Source of the DNA: Nonomuraea aridisoli
GTDB taxonomy: Bacteria > Actinomycetota > Actinomycetes > Streptosporangiales > Streptosporangiaceae
Direction of reading: 5' to 3'
NCBI RefSeq assembly: GCF_003236395.1
Contig: NZ_POUD01000075.1
Span: forward strand, 1 to 34,098
Length of the DNA: 34,098 nucleotides
Positions 16,782 through 25,751 of this stretch are shown here, piece by piece (the stretch's first letter is position 1; each line of letters opens with the position of its first letter). The position numbers and the translations under genes are program-made. The notes below the pieces were generated by a model that did no database searches, was not told the DNA's origin, and saw nothing but the letters and a program-made list of their open reading frames with translations.

Positions 16782-17308
16782 GACCACTCCTCGCTGAGGT
16801 TCCGCACGTGGGGAATGGGGGACGTGACCGGTTCCGCGGCCTCCATGGCGCGCTCGAGTCGCTTGCGGGCCCGGTGCAGCCGCACCCGGAACGCCGCCGA
16901 CGAGCATCCGACGACCTGGGCGCCCTCCTTGGGCGAGAGCCCGTGCCAGGCGACCAGGACGAGGATCTCCCGGTCGTCCTCCGGCAGCACGGTCAGCGCC
17001 CGCAGCACCCCCAGCCGCTCGGCCACCTCGTCGGCCACGTCGCCCTCGGTCCAGGCGCGCAGCTCCGCGGTGAGCGCGTCCCTGCGCACCTCCGCCCGCA
17101 CGTTGTCGCGCAGGACGTTGCGGGCGACGCCGAGCAGCCACGGGAGCGCCGGTTCCGGCACGTCGTCCAGCCGCCGCCAGGCGATCGCGAACGTCTCGCT
17201 CACCACCTCGTCCGCGACCTGCCGCCCTGCGCGGCTGACCACATAGGCCCACACGCGCTGGCGGCTTTCGTCGTACATGCGGGTGAACCGGTGTGCGTCA
17301 TCCGTCAC
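16778..17308 (-). CDS. ECF-subfamily RNA polymerase sigma factor
   Basis: The protein shows sigma region 2 (FTRMYDESRQRVWAYVVSRA, ADEVVSETFAIAWRRLDDVP) and region 4 (LPEDDREILVLVAWHGLSPK, then EGAQVVGCSSAAFRVRLHRARKR). It directs RNA polymerase to a small regulon, probably including its own operon. I chose the GTG at 17308 (176 codons) because AAGGGG lies upstream and the N-terminus fits the family. A GTG at 17347 would add 13 residues but has no ribosome binding site. The gene is coupled to the CU044_5270-type gene, suggesting control by that membrane protein. Confidence 0.9.
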   Translation of the reverse strand: MTDDAHRFTRMYDESRQRVWAYVVSRAGRQVADEVVSETFAIAWRRLDDVPEPALPWLLGVARNVLRDNVRAEVRRDALTAELRAWTEGDVADEVAERLGVLRALTVLPEDDREILVLVAWHGLSPKEGAQVVGCSSAAFRVRLHRARKRLERAMEAAEPVTSPIPHVRNLSEEWS

Positions 17309-17373
17309 CGCCCAGCCCCTTCGTTCGGGATTCCGTTCTTCTGACACCAGGAAGTGGTCGGAACGTGCCCCTT

Positions 17374-17387
17374 GTTACCGCCGTAAC
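17374..17387. promoter_or_regulatory. Inverted repeat upstream of the ECF sigma gene
   Basis: GTTAC-CGCC-GTAAC is a perfect palindrome. On the minus strand its right half reads GTAAC, similar to the -35 of ECF promoters, but no convincing CGTC/CGTT -10 is found 16-17 bp on. It may be an operator or part of the sigma gene's own promoter. Confidence 0.3.
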
Positions 17388-17390
17388 GGG

Positions 17391-17436
17391 AAAAGCCCGG
17401 CGCCCGCCTCCGTGCGAGAGGAGGCGGGCGCCGGGC
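17391..17436 (-). terminator. Intrinsic terminator after sdhB
   Basis: A perfect 17-bp GC-rich stem is formed by 17395-17411 and 17420-17436 around an 8-nt loop. On the minus strand it is followed by CTTTTCCCG, that is, a short U run. It begins 11 bp after the sdhB stop, so it should end the sdhCAB transcript. Confidence 0.9.
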
Positions 17437-17447
17437 GGGAACGGAGG

Positions 17448-18188
17448 CTACTTGGAGTTGGCCTTCAGGTAGTCGCTGTTCATCTGGGCGATGGCGTCCA
17501 GCGGGATGCCCTTCGGGCACACCGCGGTGCACTCGCCGGTGTTGGTGCAGCCGCCGAAGCCCTCGGCGTCCATCTGGTCCACCATGGCCTTCGCCCGCGA
17601 CAGCCGCTCGGGCTGGCCCTGCGGCAGCAGGCTCAGGTGGGTGATCTTGGCGGCGGTGAACAGGGAGGCCGAGCCGTTCGGGCAGGCCGCGACGCAGGCG
17701 CCGCAGCCGATGCAGGTGGCCGCGTCGAACGCCGCGTCGGCGTCCTCCTTGCGCACCGGGATGCTGTGCGCGTCGGGCGCCGAGCCGGCCGGCACCGAGA
17801 CGAAGCCGCCCGCCTGGATGATCCGGTCGAACGCGCTGCGGTCGACGACCAGGTCCTTCACGACCGGGAACGGCGCCGCCCGCCACGGCTCGATGGTGAT
17901 CGTGGCGCCGTCCTCGAAGTGACGCATGTGCAGCTGGCACGTCGTCGTCGCGCGCTGCTCGCCGTGGGCCACGCCGTTGATGACCATGCCGCACATGCCG
18001 CAGATGCCCTCGCGGCAGTCGTGGTCGAAGGCGACCGGGTCGTCGCCCTCCAGGATGAGACGCTCGTTCAGGACGTCCAGCATCTCCAGGAAGGACATGT
18101 CCGGGGAGACGTCCTCGACGTGGTACGTCACCATCCGGCCCTTGTCCGAGGGTCCGCTCTGACGCCAGACCTTGAGGGTCAGGTTCAT
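17448..18188 (-). CDS. sdhB: Succinate dehydrogenase iron-sulfur subunit SdhB (b558-type operon)
   Basis: This 246-residue subunit passes electrons from the flavoprotein to the membrane quinone site. [2Fe-2S] ligands are Cys58, 63, 66 and 84 (CREGICGMC...C). The [4Fe-4S] ligands lie in CIGCGACVAACP (Cys159, 162, 165, 169). The third cluster is in CTNTGECTAVCP (Cys214, 220, 224). The ATG at 18188 has AAGGAG upstream. Oddly, the start codon lies in a 13-bp inverted repeat and overlaps the stop of a 15-codon ORF. The gene is the last of the operon sdhC-sdhA-sdhB and is followed by a strong terminator. Confidence 0.96.
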   Translation of the reverse strand: MNLTLKVWRQSGPSDKGRMVTYHVEDVSPDMSFLEMLDVLNERLILEGDDPVAFDHDCREGICGMCGMVINGVAHGEQRATTTCQLHMRHFEDGATITIEPWRAAPFPVVKDLVVDRSAFDRIIQAGGFVSVPAGSAPDAHSIPVRKEDADAAFDAATCIGCGACVAACPNGSASLFTAAKITHLSLLPQGQPERLSRAKAMVDQMDAEGFGGCTNTGECTAVCPKGIPLDAIAQMNSDYLKANSK

Positions 18189-18236
18189 GCCCGGGGCTCC
18201 TTCGCTTCGCTCAGTCGCCCGAACCCGGGCATGAAC
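18183..18236 (-). promoter_or_regulatory. Start-codon hairpin in the sdhA-sdhB intergenic RNA
   Basis: GTTCATGCCCGGG (plus-strand 18183-18195) is the exact inverse of 18224-18236, a 13-bp perfect stem with a 28-nt loop. In the mRNA the 3' arm contains the sdhB AUG and the loop contains its Shine-Dalgarno AAGGAG. Folding would bury the start codon. That it regulates translation is inference. Confidence 0.6.
18185..18232 (-). CDS. Possible 15-codon leader ORF overlapping sdhB
   Basis: An ATG at 18232, in the 5' arm of the hairpin, opens MPGFGRLSEAKEPRA and stops at TGA 18187-18185, sharing ATGA with the sdhB start. Translation of it would melt the hairpin and deliver ribosomes to sdhB. No clear Shine-Dalgarno precedes it, so it may be untranslated or only reached by ribosomes arriving from sdhA. 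Family unknown. Confidence 0.35.
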   Translation of the reverse strand: MPGFGRLSEAKEPRA

Positions 18237-18253
18237 AGGTTGCTGCGTCTGCT

Positions 18254-18273
18254 GGTTCGCTCGCTCCGCTCGC

Positions 18274-18276
<3 letters not shown>
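18254..18276. repeat. GAGCGAGCGGAGCGAGC-type low-complexity repeat
   Basis: On the minus strand the 3' end of sdhA runs into TGAGCGAGCGGAGCGAGCGA, a near-palindromic run of GAGCGAGC units. A degenerate relative (CTGAGCGAAGCGAAGG) lies just before sdhB. Such modules are common between genes of GC-rich actinobacteria. Here they sit between two genes of one operon. Confidence 0.45.
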
Positions 18277-20192
<1,916 letters not shown>

Positions 20193-20196
<4 letters not shown>

Positions 20197-20942
20197 TTGA
20201 TTACTCCGAACGTGATGGCGAGGGGCGGAGCCAGGAAGCCGACGACGAGCACCAGAGAGAGCGCGGCGGCGGTGACGCGCAGGGCGCGGTAGCGGTTGCG
20301 GTTGGCCCAGCCGAGCGTCTGGAAGGCGCTCCAGACGCCGTGGCGCAGGTGCAGGCCGACCATGACGACGGCCACCACGTAGATGAGCGTGACCCACCAG
20401 CGGGACGCGTCGAAGCCGGAGATCATCCGGTCGGCGGGCGCGGAGTTGACGCCCTCGGGGTTGACCACGCCGAAGGTCAGGTCGAGCAGGTGCCAGATGA
20501 GGAAGAGCAGGATCGTCACGCCGCCGAACCGCATGATGTGCGTGGCGTAGCCGTTGGCCTGCGACTTCTTGGCGACGTACTTGACCGGACGGGCGTGGGA
20601 GGCGCGGCGCGACAGCGAGATGGCCGCCCACATGTGCATCACGACCGACACGACGAGCACGATCTCCAGGATCGTCAGCAGCGTGCGGTACGGGGCGATC
20701 GGCTCCAGCAGCGTGCGCAGGGCGTGCGCGTACTCGTTGAACGAGTCTCGGCCGAAGAAGATCTTGAGGTTGCCGAGCATGTGCGCGACGAGGAAGAGGA
20801 CCATCACGGCGCCCGTGACGGCCATGACGACTTTCTTGCCGTTCGACGAGCCGAGGAACCCGCCGGGCCTCTTCCGCGCCGGAGCCTTTTTGGGGGAGTT
20901 AACAGGCGCGGTCGCGGAACCGCGCTCTATCGTGGCAGTCAC
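20193..20942 (-). CDS. sdhC: Succinate dehydrogenase cytochrome b558 membrane subunit SdhC
   Basis: This 249-residue membrane anchor matches the SdhC_b558 family: five helices, a first helix KKVVMAVTGAVMVLFLVAHM with His54, a later conserved VMHMWAA, and IWHLLDLTFG. One polypeptide carries both hemes, so no sdhD is needed. The N-terminal 35 residues are basic and cytoplasmic. It starts with GTG at 20942 (no strong Shine-Dalgarno seen) as the first gene of the operon. It is divergent from a LysR gene, with a LysR-type palindrome between them. Confidence 0.95.
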
Positions 20943-21001
20943 GATTTCTGACGCTAGATATCCAGCATTGATCCGTCCAAGTCATCACAGGTCTGGTTTC
21001 G

Positions 21002-21016
21002 ATAGCTTGAGGCTAT
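21002..21016. promoter_or_regulatory. LysR-type operator (T-N11-A palindrome) between sdhC and lysR
   Basis: ATAGC-TTGAG-GCTAT is a perfect 5+5 palindrome containing T-N11-A (21003 and 21015), the LysR-family signature. It lies 60 bp from both the sdhC and the lysR start codons in their divergent control region, the standard position for LysR autoregulation and target control. Confidence 0.65.
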
Positions 21017-21075
21017 GATGTGGGTCGGGGCGGCCTTATCCCCGCCTTACGCCGCGCAGGTGCGAGGAAAATCAC

Positions 21076-22005
21076 ATGCAGTTGCAGCAGCTCGCGTACT
21101 TCGTCGCGGTCGCCGAGAGCAGGCACTTCACCCAGGCGGCGGAGCGCATGCGGGTCGCGCAGCCGTCTCTGAGCAAGCAGATCAAGGCCCTGGAGGCCGA
21201 CCTCGGCGCGCCGCTGTTCTCCCGGGCGCGCGGCAACGTCGCCCTCACCGCGGCCGGCGAGGCGCTGCTTCCGCTGGCCCGCCGCATCCTCGCCGACGCC
21301 GACACCGCCCGCCAGGAGGTCGCCCAGCTCGCCGGGCTGCGCCGCGGCCGCGTACGCCTCGGGGCCACGCCGTCGCTCTGCGCCGGGCTGCTGGCCGACG
21401 CTCTGGCCCGCTTCCACCGGGCCTACCCGGGGATCGAGCTGCTGGTGGAGGAGGGCGGCTCCCGTGACCTGGTCAGGGCGCTGGCCCGGGGCCAGCTCGA
21501 CCTGTCGCTGATCATCATGCCGCTGCAGAGCGACGACCCCTCGCTGGCGACGCAGGAGATCCTGCGGGAGAACCTCGTCGTCGTCACCCCCTCCCACGAG
21601 CACGTGAAGGGCCCGTACCTGCGCATCGAAGACCTGCGCGGCCGGCAGATGGTGATGTTCCGGCGCGGCTACGACCTGCGCGAGGCCACGCTGACGGCCT
21701 GCCGCCAGGCCGGGTTCGAGCCGCGGTTCGCGGTGCAGGGCGGGGAGATGGACGCGGTCCTGCGGTTCGTGGAGGCGGGGCTGGGGGTCGCGGTGGTGCC
21801 CTCGATGGTGCTCGACGGGCGCCCCGGCCTGTCGGGCACGCCGCTGGCCCCGCCGGGGCTCAGCCGGACGATCGCCCTCGCCCATCGCAAGGACGTGGAG
21901 CCCACCAGGGCGGCGCAGGCGTTTCGGGAGACCTTGCTCACCTTTGTCGTAGAAGCTGGGCACGAGGGCACGCTTCCACAAGGCGTCGAACTCATCGCAG
22001 AATGA
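21076..22005 (+). CDS. LysR-family transcriptional regulator, divergent from sdhCAB
   Basis: The 309-residue protein has the N-terminal winged helix-turn-helix (LQQLAYFVAVAESRHFTQAA, RMRVAQPSLSKQIKALEADL) and a complete effector-binding domain (GRVRLGATPSLCAGLLADAL, GLGVAVVPSMVLDG). Length is normal for LysR. ATG 21076 has AGGAAA upstream. From its position and the T-N11-A palindrome it probably controls sdhCAB and itself; the co-inducer is unknown, with a TCA-cycle acid a natural guess. Thirty-four bases separate it from the downstream receiver-phosphatase gene, so it may be the first gene of that operon. Confidence 0.93.
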   Translation: MQLQQLAYFVAVAESRHFTQAAERMRVAQPSLSKQIKALEADLGAPLFSRARGNVALTAAGEALLPLARRILADADTARQEVAQLAGLRRGRVRLGATPSLCAGLLADALARFHRAYPGIELLVEEGGSRDLVRALARGQLDLSLIIMPLQSDDPSLATQEILRENLVVVTPSHEHVKGPYLRIEDLRGRQMVMFRRGYDLREATLTACRQAGFEPRFAVQGGEMDAVLRFVEAGLGVAVVPSMVLDGRPGLSGTPLAPPGLSRTIALAHRKDVEPTRAAQAFRETLLTFVVEAGHEGTLPQGVELIAE

Positions 22006-22039
22006 CCATCAAGGCTTCCGATCCCCCGAAGAGGCGCGT

Positions 22040-23173
22040 GTGACGGCAAATCTCTCCGAAACGCTGACGCTGCTCCTCATTGAGGACGACGACGGCGACG
22101 CGTTCCTCGTCGAGGAGCTGCTCAAACAGGCCGTCGCGCCGCCCAAGATCTTCCGGGCGCGCAGCATCGAGGAGGCCAAGTCCAAGCTGACCTCCGACAT
22201 CCAGTGCGTGCTCGTCGACCTGTCCCTGCCCGACGCCAGCCACCTGGAGGCGCTGGAGGAGGTGCTCGCGCTGGCCCCGCACACGGCCGTGCTGGTGCTG
22301 ACCGGCCTGCGCGACGTCCACGTGGGGGTCTCGGCCGTGCAGTCGGGCGCCCAGGACTACCTCGTCAAGCAGGACGTCGACGCCCGGCTGCTGGCCAGGT
22401 CGATCCGGTACGCGATGGAGCGCAAGCGCGCCGACCTGGCCCACCTCCGCCTCGTCCAGGCGGAGCTGACGGCCAAGGAGAACGCCCGCCTGGAGAGCGC
22501 CCTGCTGCCCGGCCCGCTGCTGCGGACCCAGGCCATCGAACACCTCACCCGCTACCTGCCGGGCAGCGGCGGCACCCTGGCCGGCGACTTCTTCGACACC
22601 GTGCAGACGCCCGACGGCGCGGTGCACGTCGTGGTCGGCGACGTGTGCGGGCACGGCCCCGACGAGGCCGCGCTGGGCGTGGCGCTGCGCATCGCCTGGC
22701 GCTCCCTGGTGCTGGCCGGGCAGACCGGCGACACACTGCTGCGCACGCTCGACCTGCTGCTGCGCGCCGAGCGCAAGGCCCCCGAGATCTTCACCACCCT
22801 GTGCACGGCCACGATCTCCCCCGACCTGTCCTACGCCCGCATGCGGGTGGTCGGGCACCCTCCCCCGGTGCTCGTGCGCGACGGGTTCATCGAGGTGGTG
22901 GACGGCGCGCCCTCGGGCCCGCCGCTGGGGATCTTCCCCGACGCCGAGTGGTCGGTGATCGACGTGCCGCTGGGGCAGGAGTGGACCATGATGCTCTACA
23001 CCGACGGCCTGATCGAGGCCGCCGCCGGCGAACGTGAGGAGCTGCTCGGCGTCGACGGCCTCGTCGACCTCGTACGCCGGCAGGGCGGCATCGACCTCGA
23101 CCGGCTCATCTCCCATGTGGGCACGCTGAGCGACGACCTGGCCGTGGTCCTGCTGCGCGGGAGGAGCTCGTGA
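22040..23173 (+). CDS. Response regulator with PP2C (SpoIIE-like) phosphatase output
   Basis: In this 377-residue protein, residues 8-125 are a receiver domain (acidic cluster IEDDDGD, phospho-acceptor Asp60, Thr88, Lys110). A short helical linker follows, then a SpoIIE/RsbU-type Ser/Thr phosphatase from about 160 (GGTLAGDFFD, GDVCGHGPDEAAL, YTDGLIEA, SDDLAVVLL) with its metal-binding Asp/Gly residues. Phosphorylation of Asp60 would gate dephosphorylation of a target such as an anti-anti-sigma factor. No such target is encoded nearby. The GTG at 22040 follows GAAGAGG. The end overlaps the kinase gene (GTGA). Confidence 0.94.
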   Translation: MTANLSETLTLLLIEDDDGDAFLVEELLKQAVAPPKIFRARSIEEAKSKLTSDIQCVLVDLSLPDASHLEALEEVLALAPHTAVLVLTGLRDVHVGVSAVQSGAQDYLVKQDVDARLLARSIRYAMERKRADLAHLRLVQAELTAKENARLESALLPGPLLRTQAIEHLTRYLPGSGGTLAGDFFDTVQTPDGAVHVVVGDVCGHGPDEAALGVALRIAWRSLVLAGQTGDTLLRTLDLLLRAERKAPEIFTTLCTATISPDLSYARMRVVGHPPPVLVRDGFIEVVDGAPSGPPLGIFPDAEWSVIDVPLGQEWTMMLYTDGLIEAAAGEREELLGVDGLVDLVRRQGGIDLDRLISHVGTLSDDLAVVLLRGRSS

Positions 23174-24309
23174 GCATCCATCCGCTGCCGCCGCCGAAGG
23201 AGCCCACGGGCGTCGGCCGGCTGCCGGCCGCCCGCTGGTTCCTGATCACCGGCGCCCTCGCGACCCTGCTGTTCGCGGGCGGGTTCGTGGTCGTCATGAC
23301 GATGATCGGCGACGCCCTCGACCTCGGCCCGCGGCCGGAGGTGGCGGCGCAGATCGCCCTGCTCAACACCACTCTGCTCGTCTTGTTCGGGCTGCTGCTC
23401 GCCTGCGGCCTCGTGCTCATCTTCATCGTCCGCTTCGCCGTGCTGAAGCCCATCGACCAGCTCACCGACCAGGTCCGCGCGGTCGCCGCCGGCGACTTCG
23501 ACCGCGACCTGCACGTCGACCGCCCGGCGGAGCTGGCGGAGCTGTCCAGCCACATCGACTCCATGCGCGACCGCATCGTGTCGGCCTGGCGGGTGGCCAG
23601 CGACCAGGCCGAGGAACTGCGCAGGTCCAACAGCGAGCTGGAGCAGTTCGCGTACGTCGCCAGCCACGACCTGCAGGAGCCGCTGCGCAAGGTCGCGAGC
23701 TTCACGCAGATGCTGGAGCAGCGCTACGGCTCCGAGCTCGACGACCGGGCCCGCCAGTACATCCACTACGCGGTCGACGGCGCCAAGCGCATGCAGCTGC
23801 TGATCAACGACCTGCTCGACTTCTCCCGCGTCGGCCGCGTCACCGGCGGCAGGGCCCCCACGGAGACCGGCGCGGCGCTGGACCGGGCGCTCGACAACCT
23901 CTCGGCCGCCATCGAGGACACCTCGGCCACCGTCACCAGGGACGAGCTGCCCCAGGTCGACGGCAACCCCACGCAGCTCACCCAGCTGTTCCAGAACCTC
24001 ATCGAGAACGCCATCAAGTTCCGCTCCGAGGAGCCGCCGCGCATCCACATCGGGGCCCGGCGCGCGGGCGACATGTGGGAGTTCAGCTGTGCCGACAACG
24101 GCATCGGCGTCGAGCCGAAGTACGCCGACCGCATCTTCCTGATCTTCCAGCGTCTCCATCCGCGCGAGGTCTACCCGGGGACTGGCATCGGACTGGCACT
24201 CTGCCGGAAGATCGTCGAGTACCACGGCGGACAGCTGTGGCTGGACGGCGAGGCCGAGAGCCGGGGCGCGACGTTCCGCTGGACCCTACCGGCGGCGGGA
24301 GACCGATGA
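23170..24309 (+). CDS. HAMP sensor histidine kinase (Cph1-like HisKA)
   Basis: This 379-residue membrane kinase has two helices (about 22-46 and 64-90) around a short external loop, a HAMP domain (about 91-145), HisKA with phospho-acceptor His166 in ASHDLQEPLRKV, and HATPase_c with FQNLIENAIKF (N-box), DNGIGVEP (G1) and GTGIGLAL (G2). HisKA of this kind is typical of phytochrome-like and bacteriophytochrome-associated kinases, but no PAS/GAF/PHY domain is present, so the signal may be sensed by the membrane part. The GTG start overlaps the upstream phosphatase gene and the stop overlaps the next receiver gene (ATGA). Confidence 0.95.
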   Translation: MSIHPLPPPKEPTGVGRLPAARWFLITGALATLLFAGGFVVVMTMIGDALDLGPRPEVAAQIALLNTTLLVLFGLLLACGLVLIFIVRFAVLKPIDQLTDQVRAVAAGDFDRDLHVDRPAELAELSSHIDSMRDRIVSAWRVASDQAEELRRSNSELEQFAYVASHDLQEPLRKVASFTQMLEQRYGSELDDRARQYIHYAVDGAKRMQLLINDLLDFSRVGRVTGGRAPTETGAALDRALDNLSAAIEDTSATVTRDELPQVDGNPTQLTQLFQNLIENAIKFRSEEPPRIHIGARRAGDMWEFSCADNGIGVEPKYADRIFLIFQRLHPREVYPGTGIGLALCRKIVEYHGGQLWLDGEAESRGATFRWTLPAAGDR

Positions 24310-24758
24310 CGAACGAATGGCGGCCCATCGAGGTGCTGCTGGTGGAGGACGACCAGGGCGACATCCTGCTGACGCGGGAGGCGTTCGACCTCAACAAGGT
24401 GCGCAACCGGCTGAGCGTCGTCAACGACGGCGAGCAGGCGATGGCGTTCCTGCGCCAGCAGGAGGGCTACACCGACGCGCCGCGCCCCGACCTCATCCTG
24501 CTCGACCTCAACCTGCCCCGGATGAGCGGCATGGAGGTGCTGGCCGAGGTCAAGGGCGACCTCGGGCTGCGGACCATCCCCGTGGTCATCCTGACGACGT
24601 CCCAGGCGGAGGAGGACATCCTGCACAGCTATCGGCTTCACGCCAACGCGTACGTCTCCAAGCCTGTAGATTTCGAGCAATTCATCCGAGTTGTCCGTCA
24701 GATAGATAATTTTTTCGTCACCGTGGTTAAGTTGCCCGTTCAAGGGAATCGGCTTTGA
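24306..24758 (+). CDS. Single-domain response regulator, Rcp1-like
   Basis: This stand-alone receiver of 150 residues has VEDDQGDILLTREAF, phospho-acceptor Asp67 in LILLDLNLPRMSGMEV, Thr97/Thr98 and Lys119 in AYVSKPVDF. This subtype (Rcp1-like) usually partners the HDLQEPLRKV kinase subtype. It has no output domain, so it probably acts as a phosphorelay intermediate or by protein contact. The ATG at 24306 overlaps the kinase stop. It is the last gene of the relay; no obvious terminator follows. Confidence 0.93.
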   Translation: MTNEWRPIEVLLVEDDQGDILLTREAFDLNKVRNRLSVVNDGEQAMAFLRQQEGYTDAPRPDLILLDLNLPRMSGMEVLAEVKGDLGLRTIPVVILTTSQAEEDILHSYRLHANAYVSKPVDFEQFIRVVRQIDNFFVTVVKLPVQGNRL

Positions 24759-24802
24759 CGCACGCTACGTGACAGGAATCACAGCCGGTCATCGAAAAAG
24801 TG

Positions 24803-24818
24803 AGTGACGTCGCTCACA
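24803..24818. promoter_or_regulatory. CRP/FNR-type site upstream of the second sdh operon
   Basis: AGTGA-CGTCGC-TCACA matches the CRP consensus TGTGA-N6-TCACA at 9 of 10 positions, and the core GTGA-N6-TCAC is perfect (24804-24817). It is nested in a wider near-palindrome GTGAGTGACGTCGCTCAC (24800-24817). A -10-like TAACGT/CGTATC at 24838-24846 would put the site centre near -40, as for a class II activator. Regulator identity is inferred from the motif. Confidence 0.6.
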
Positions 24819-24950
24819 AATGTCGATCCTGTCGTCGTAACGTATCCCCCACCAACGCGCGCCCGTGCGGATCCGGCCGTGAGCGCGCCCAGCGAAACGA
24901 CACCACGGACCCCTTGCGCGACGGGTCCGCGGGAGGTGGAGAGGTCCGCG

Positions 24951-25739
24951 ATGACCCAGACGACGCCCGAAGCCCCGATGAGAAGGCAGCGTGCGCAGGT
25001 GAGGGTGCGCACCCTGCGCACAGACAGATGGTGGCTGGTCCCGCTCCTGACATTTCTCGGGCTCAGCTCGTTCCTCGTCTACGGTGTATGGGCGATCATC
25101 GACAACAGCATCTTCGTCGAGCCCTACATCGCCCCGTTCGCCTCGCCCTGTCTGGCCGCGGCGACGTGCCCCGAGGGAGCCCAGCTGTTCGGCTGGGCGC
25201 CGATCGGCGACTGGTACACGCTGTCGCCGGGGCTGCTCATCCTGGCACTGCCCGGCGGGTTCCGGCTGACGTGCTACTACTACCGCAAGTCCTACTACCG
25301 CTCGTTTTGGCTGTCGCCGCCCGCGTGCGCCGTGCAGGAGCCCCACGGAAAGTACACCGGTGAGCGGCGGTTCCCGCTGATCATCCAGAACGTCCACCGG
25401 TACTTCTTCTACGCCGCCATCGTCATCGGTCTCGTGCTGGCCTACGACGCCGTCCTCGCGGTCGTGCACAAGCCGCTCGGCCTCGGCTCCTGGATCCTGA
25501 TCGCCAACGCCGTCCTGATCAACGCCTACACGCTGTCGTGCCACTCCTGCCGGCACATCACCGCGGGCAGGCTCAACCACTTCTCCCGTCACCCGCTGCG
25601 GTACCGGGCCTGGACGTTCGTCTCCAAGCTCAACGCCAAGCACCAACCCCTCGCGTGGGCCTCGATGTTCTCGGTCATGGGCGCCGACTTCTACGTCCGC
25701 ATGGTGGCCAAGGGCATCATCGCCTTCCCGTACGCGTAA
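24951..25739 (+). CDS. sdhC: Membrane anchor subunit of second succinate dehydrogenase (mycobacterial Sdh1-like)
   Basis: This 262-residue protein has about five hydrophobic helices, beginning WWLVPLLTFLGLSSFLVYGV. Conserved His residues in QNVHRYFFYA and SCHSCRHIT are candidate heme ligands. It is unlike the b558 subunit at 20193-20942 and resembles the membrane subunit of mycobacterial Sdh1 (Rv0249c-type). The ATG at 24951 has GGAGAGG upstream and is preferred over extensions running from 24804 through the promoter. It lies 12 bp before the flavoprotein gene; no separate sdhD is present. Confidence 0.88.
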   Translation: MTQTTPEAPMRRQRAQVRVRTLRTDRWWLVPLLTFLGLSSFLVYGVWAIIDNSIFVEPYIAPFASPCLAAATCPEGAQLFGWAPIGDWYTLSPGLLILALPGGFRLTCYYYRKSYYRSFWLSPPACAVQEPHGKYTGERRFPLIIQNVHRYFFYAAIVIGLVLAYDAVLAVVHKPLGLGSWILIANAVLINAYTLSCHSCRHITAGRLNHFSRHPLRYRAWTFVSKLNAKHQPLAWASMFSVMGADFYVRMVAKGIIAFPYA

Positions 25740-25751
25740 GGACCAGCTTCA

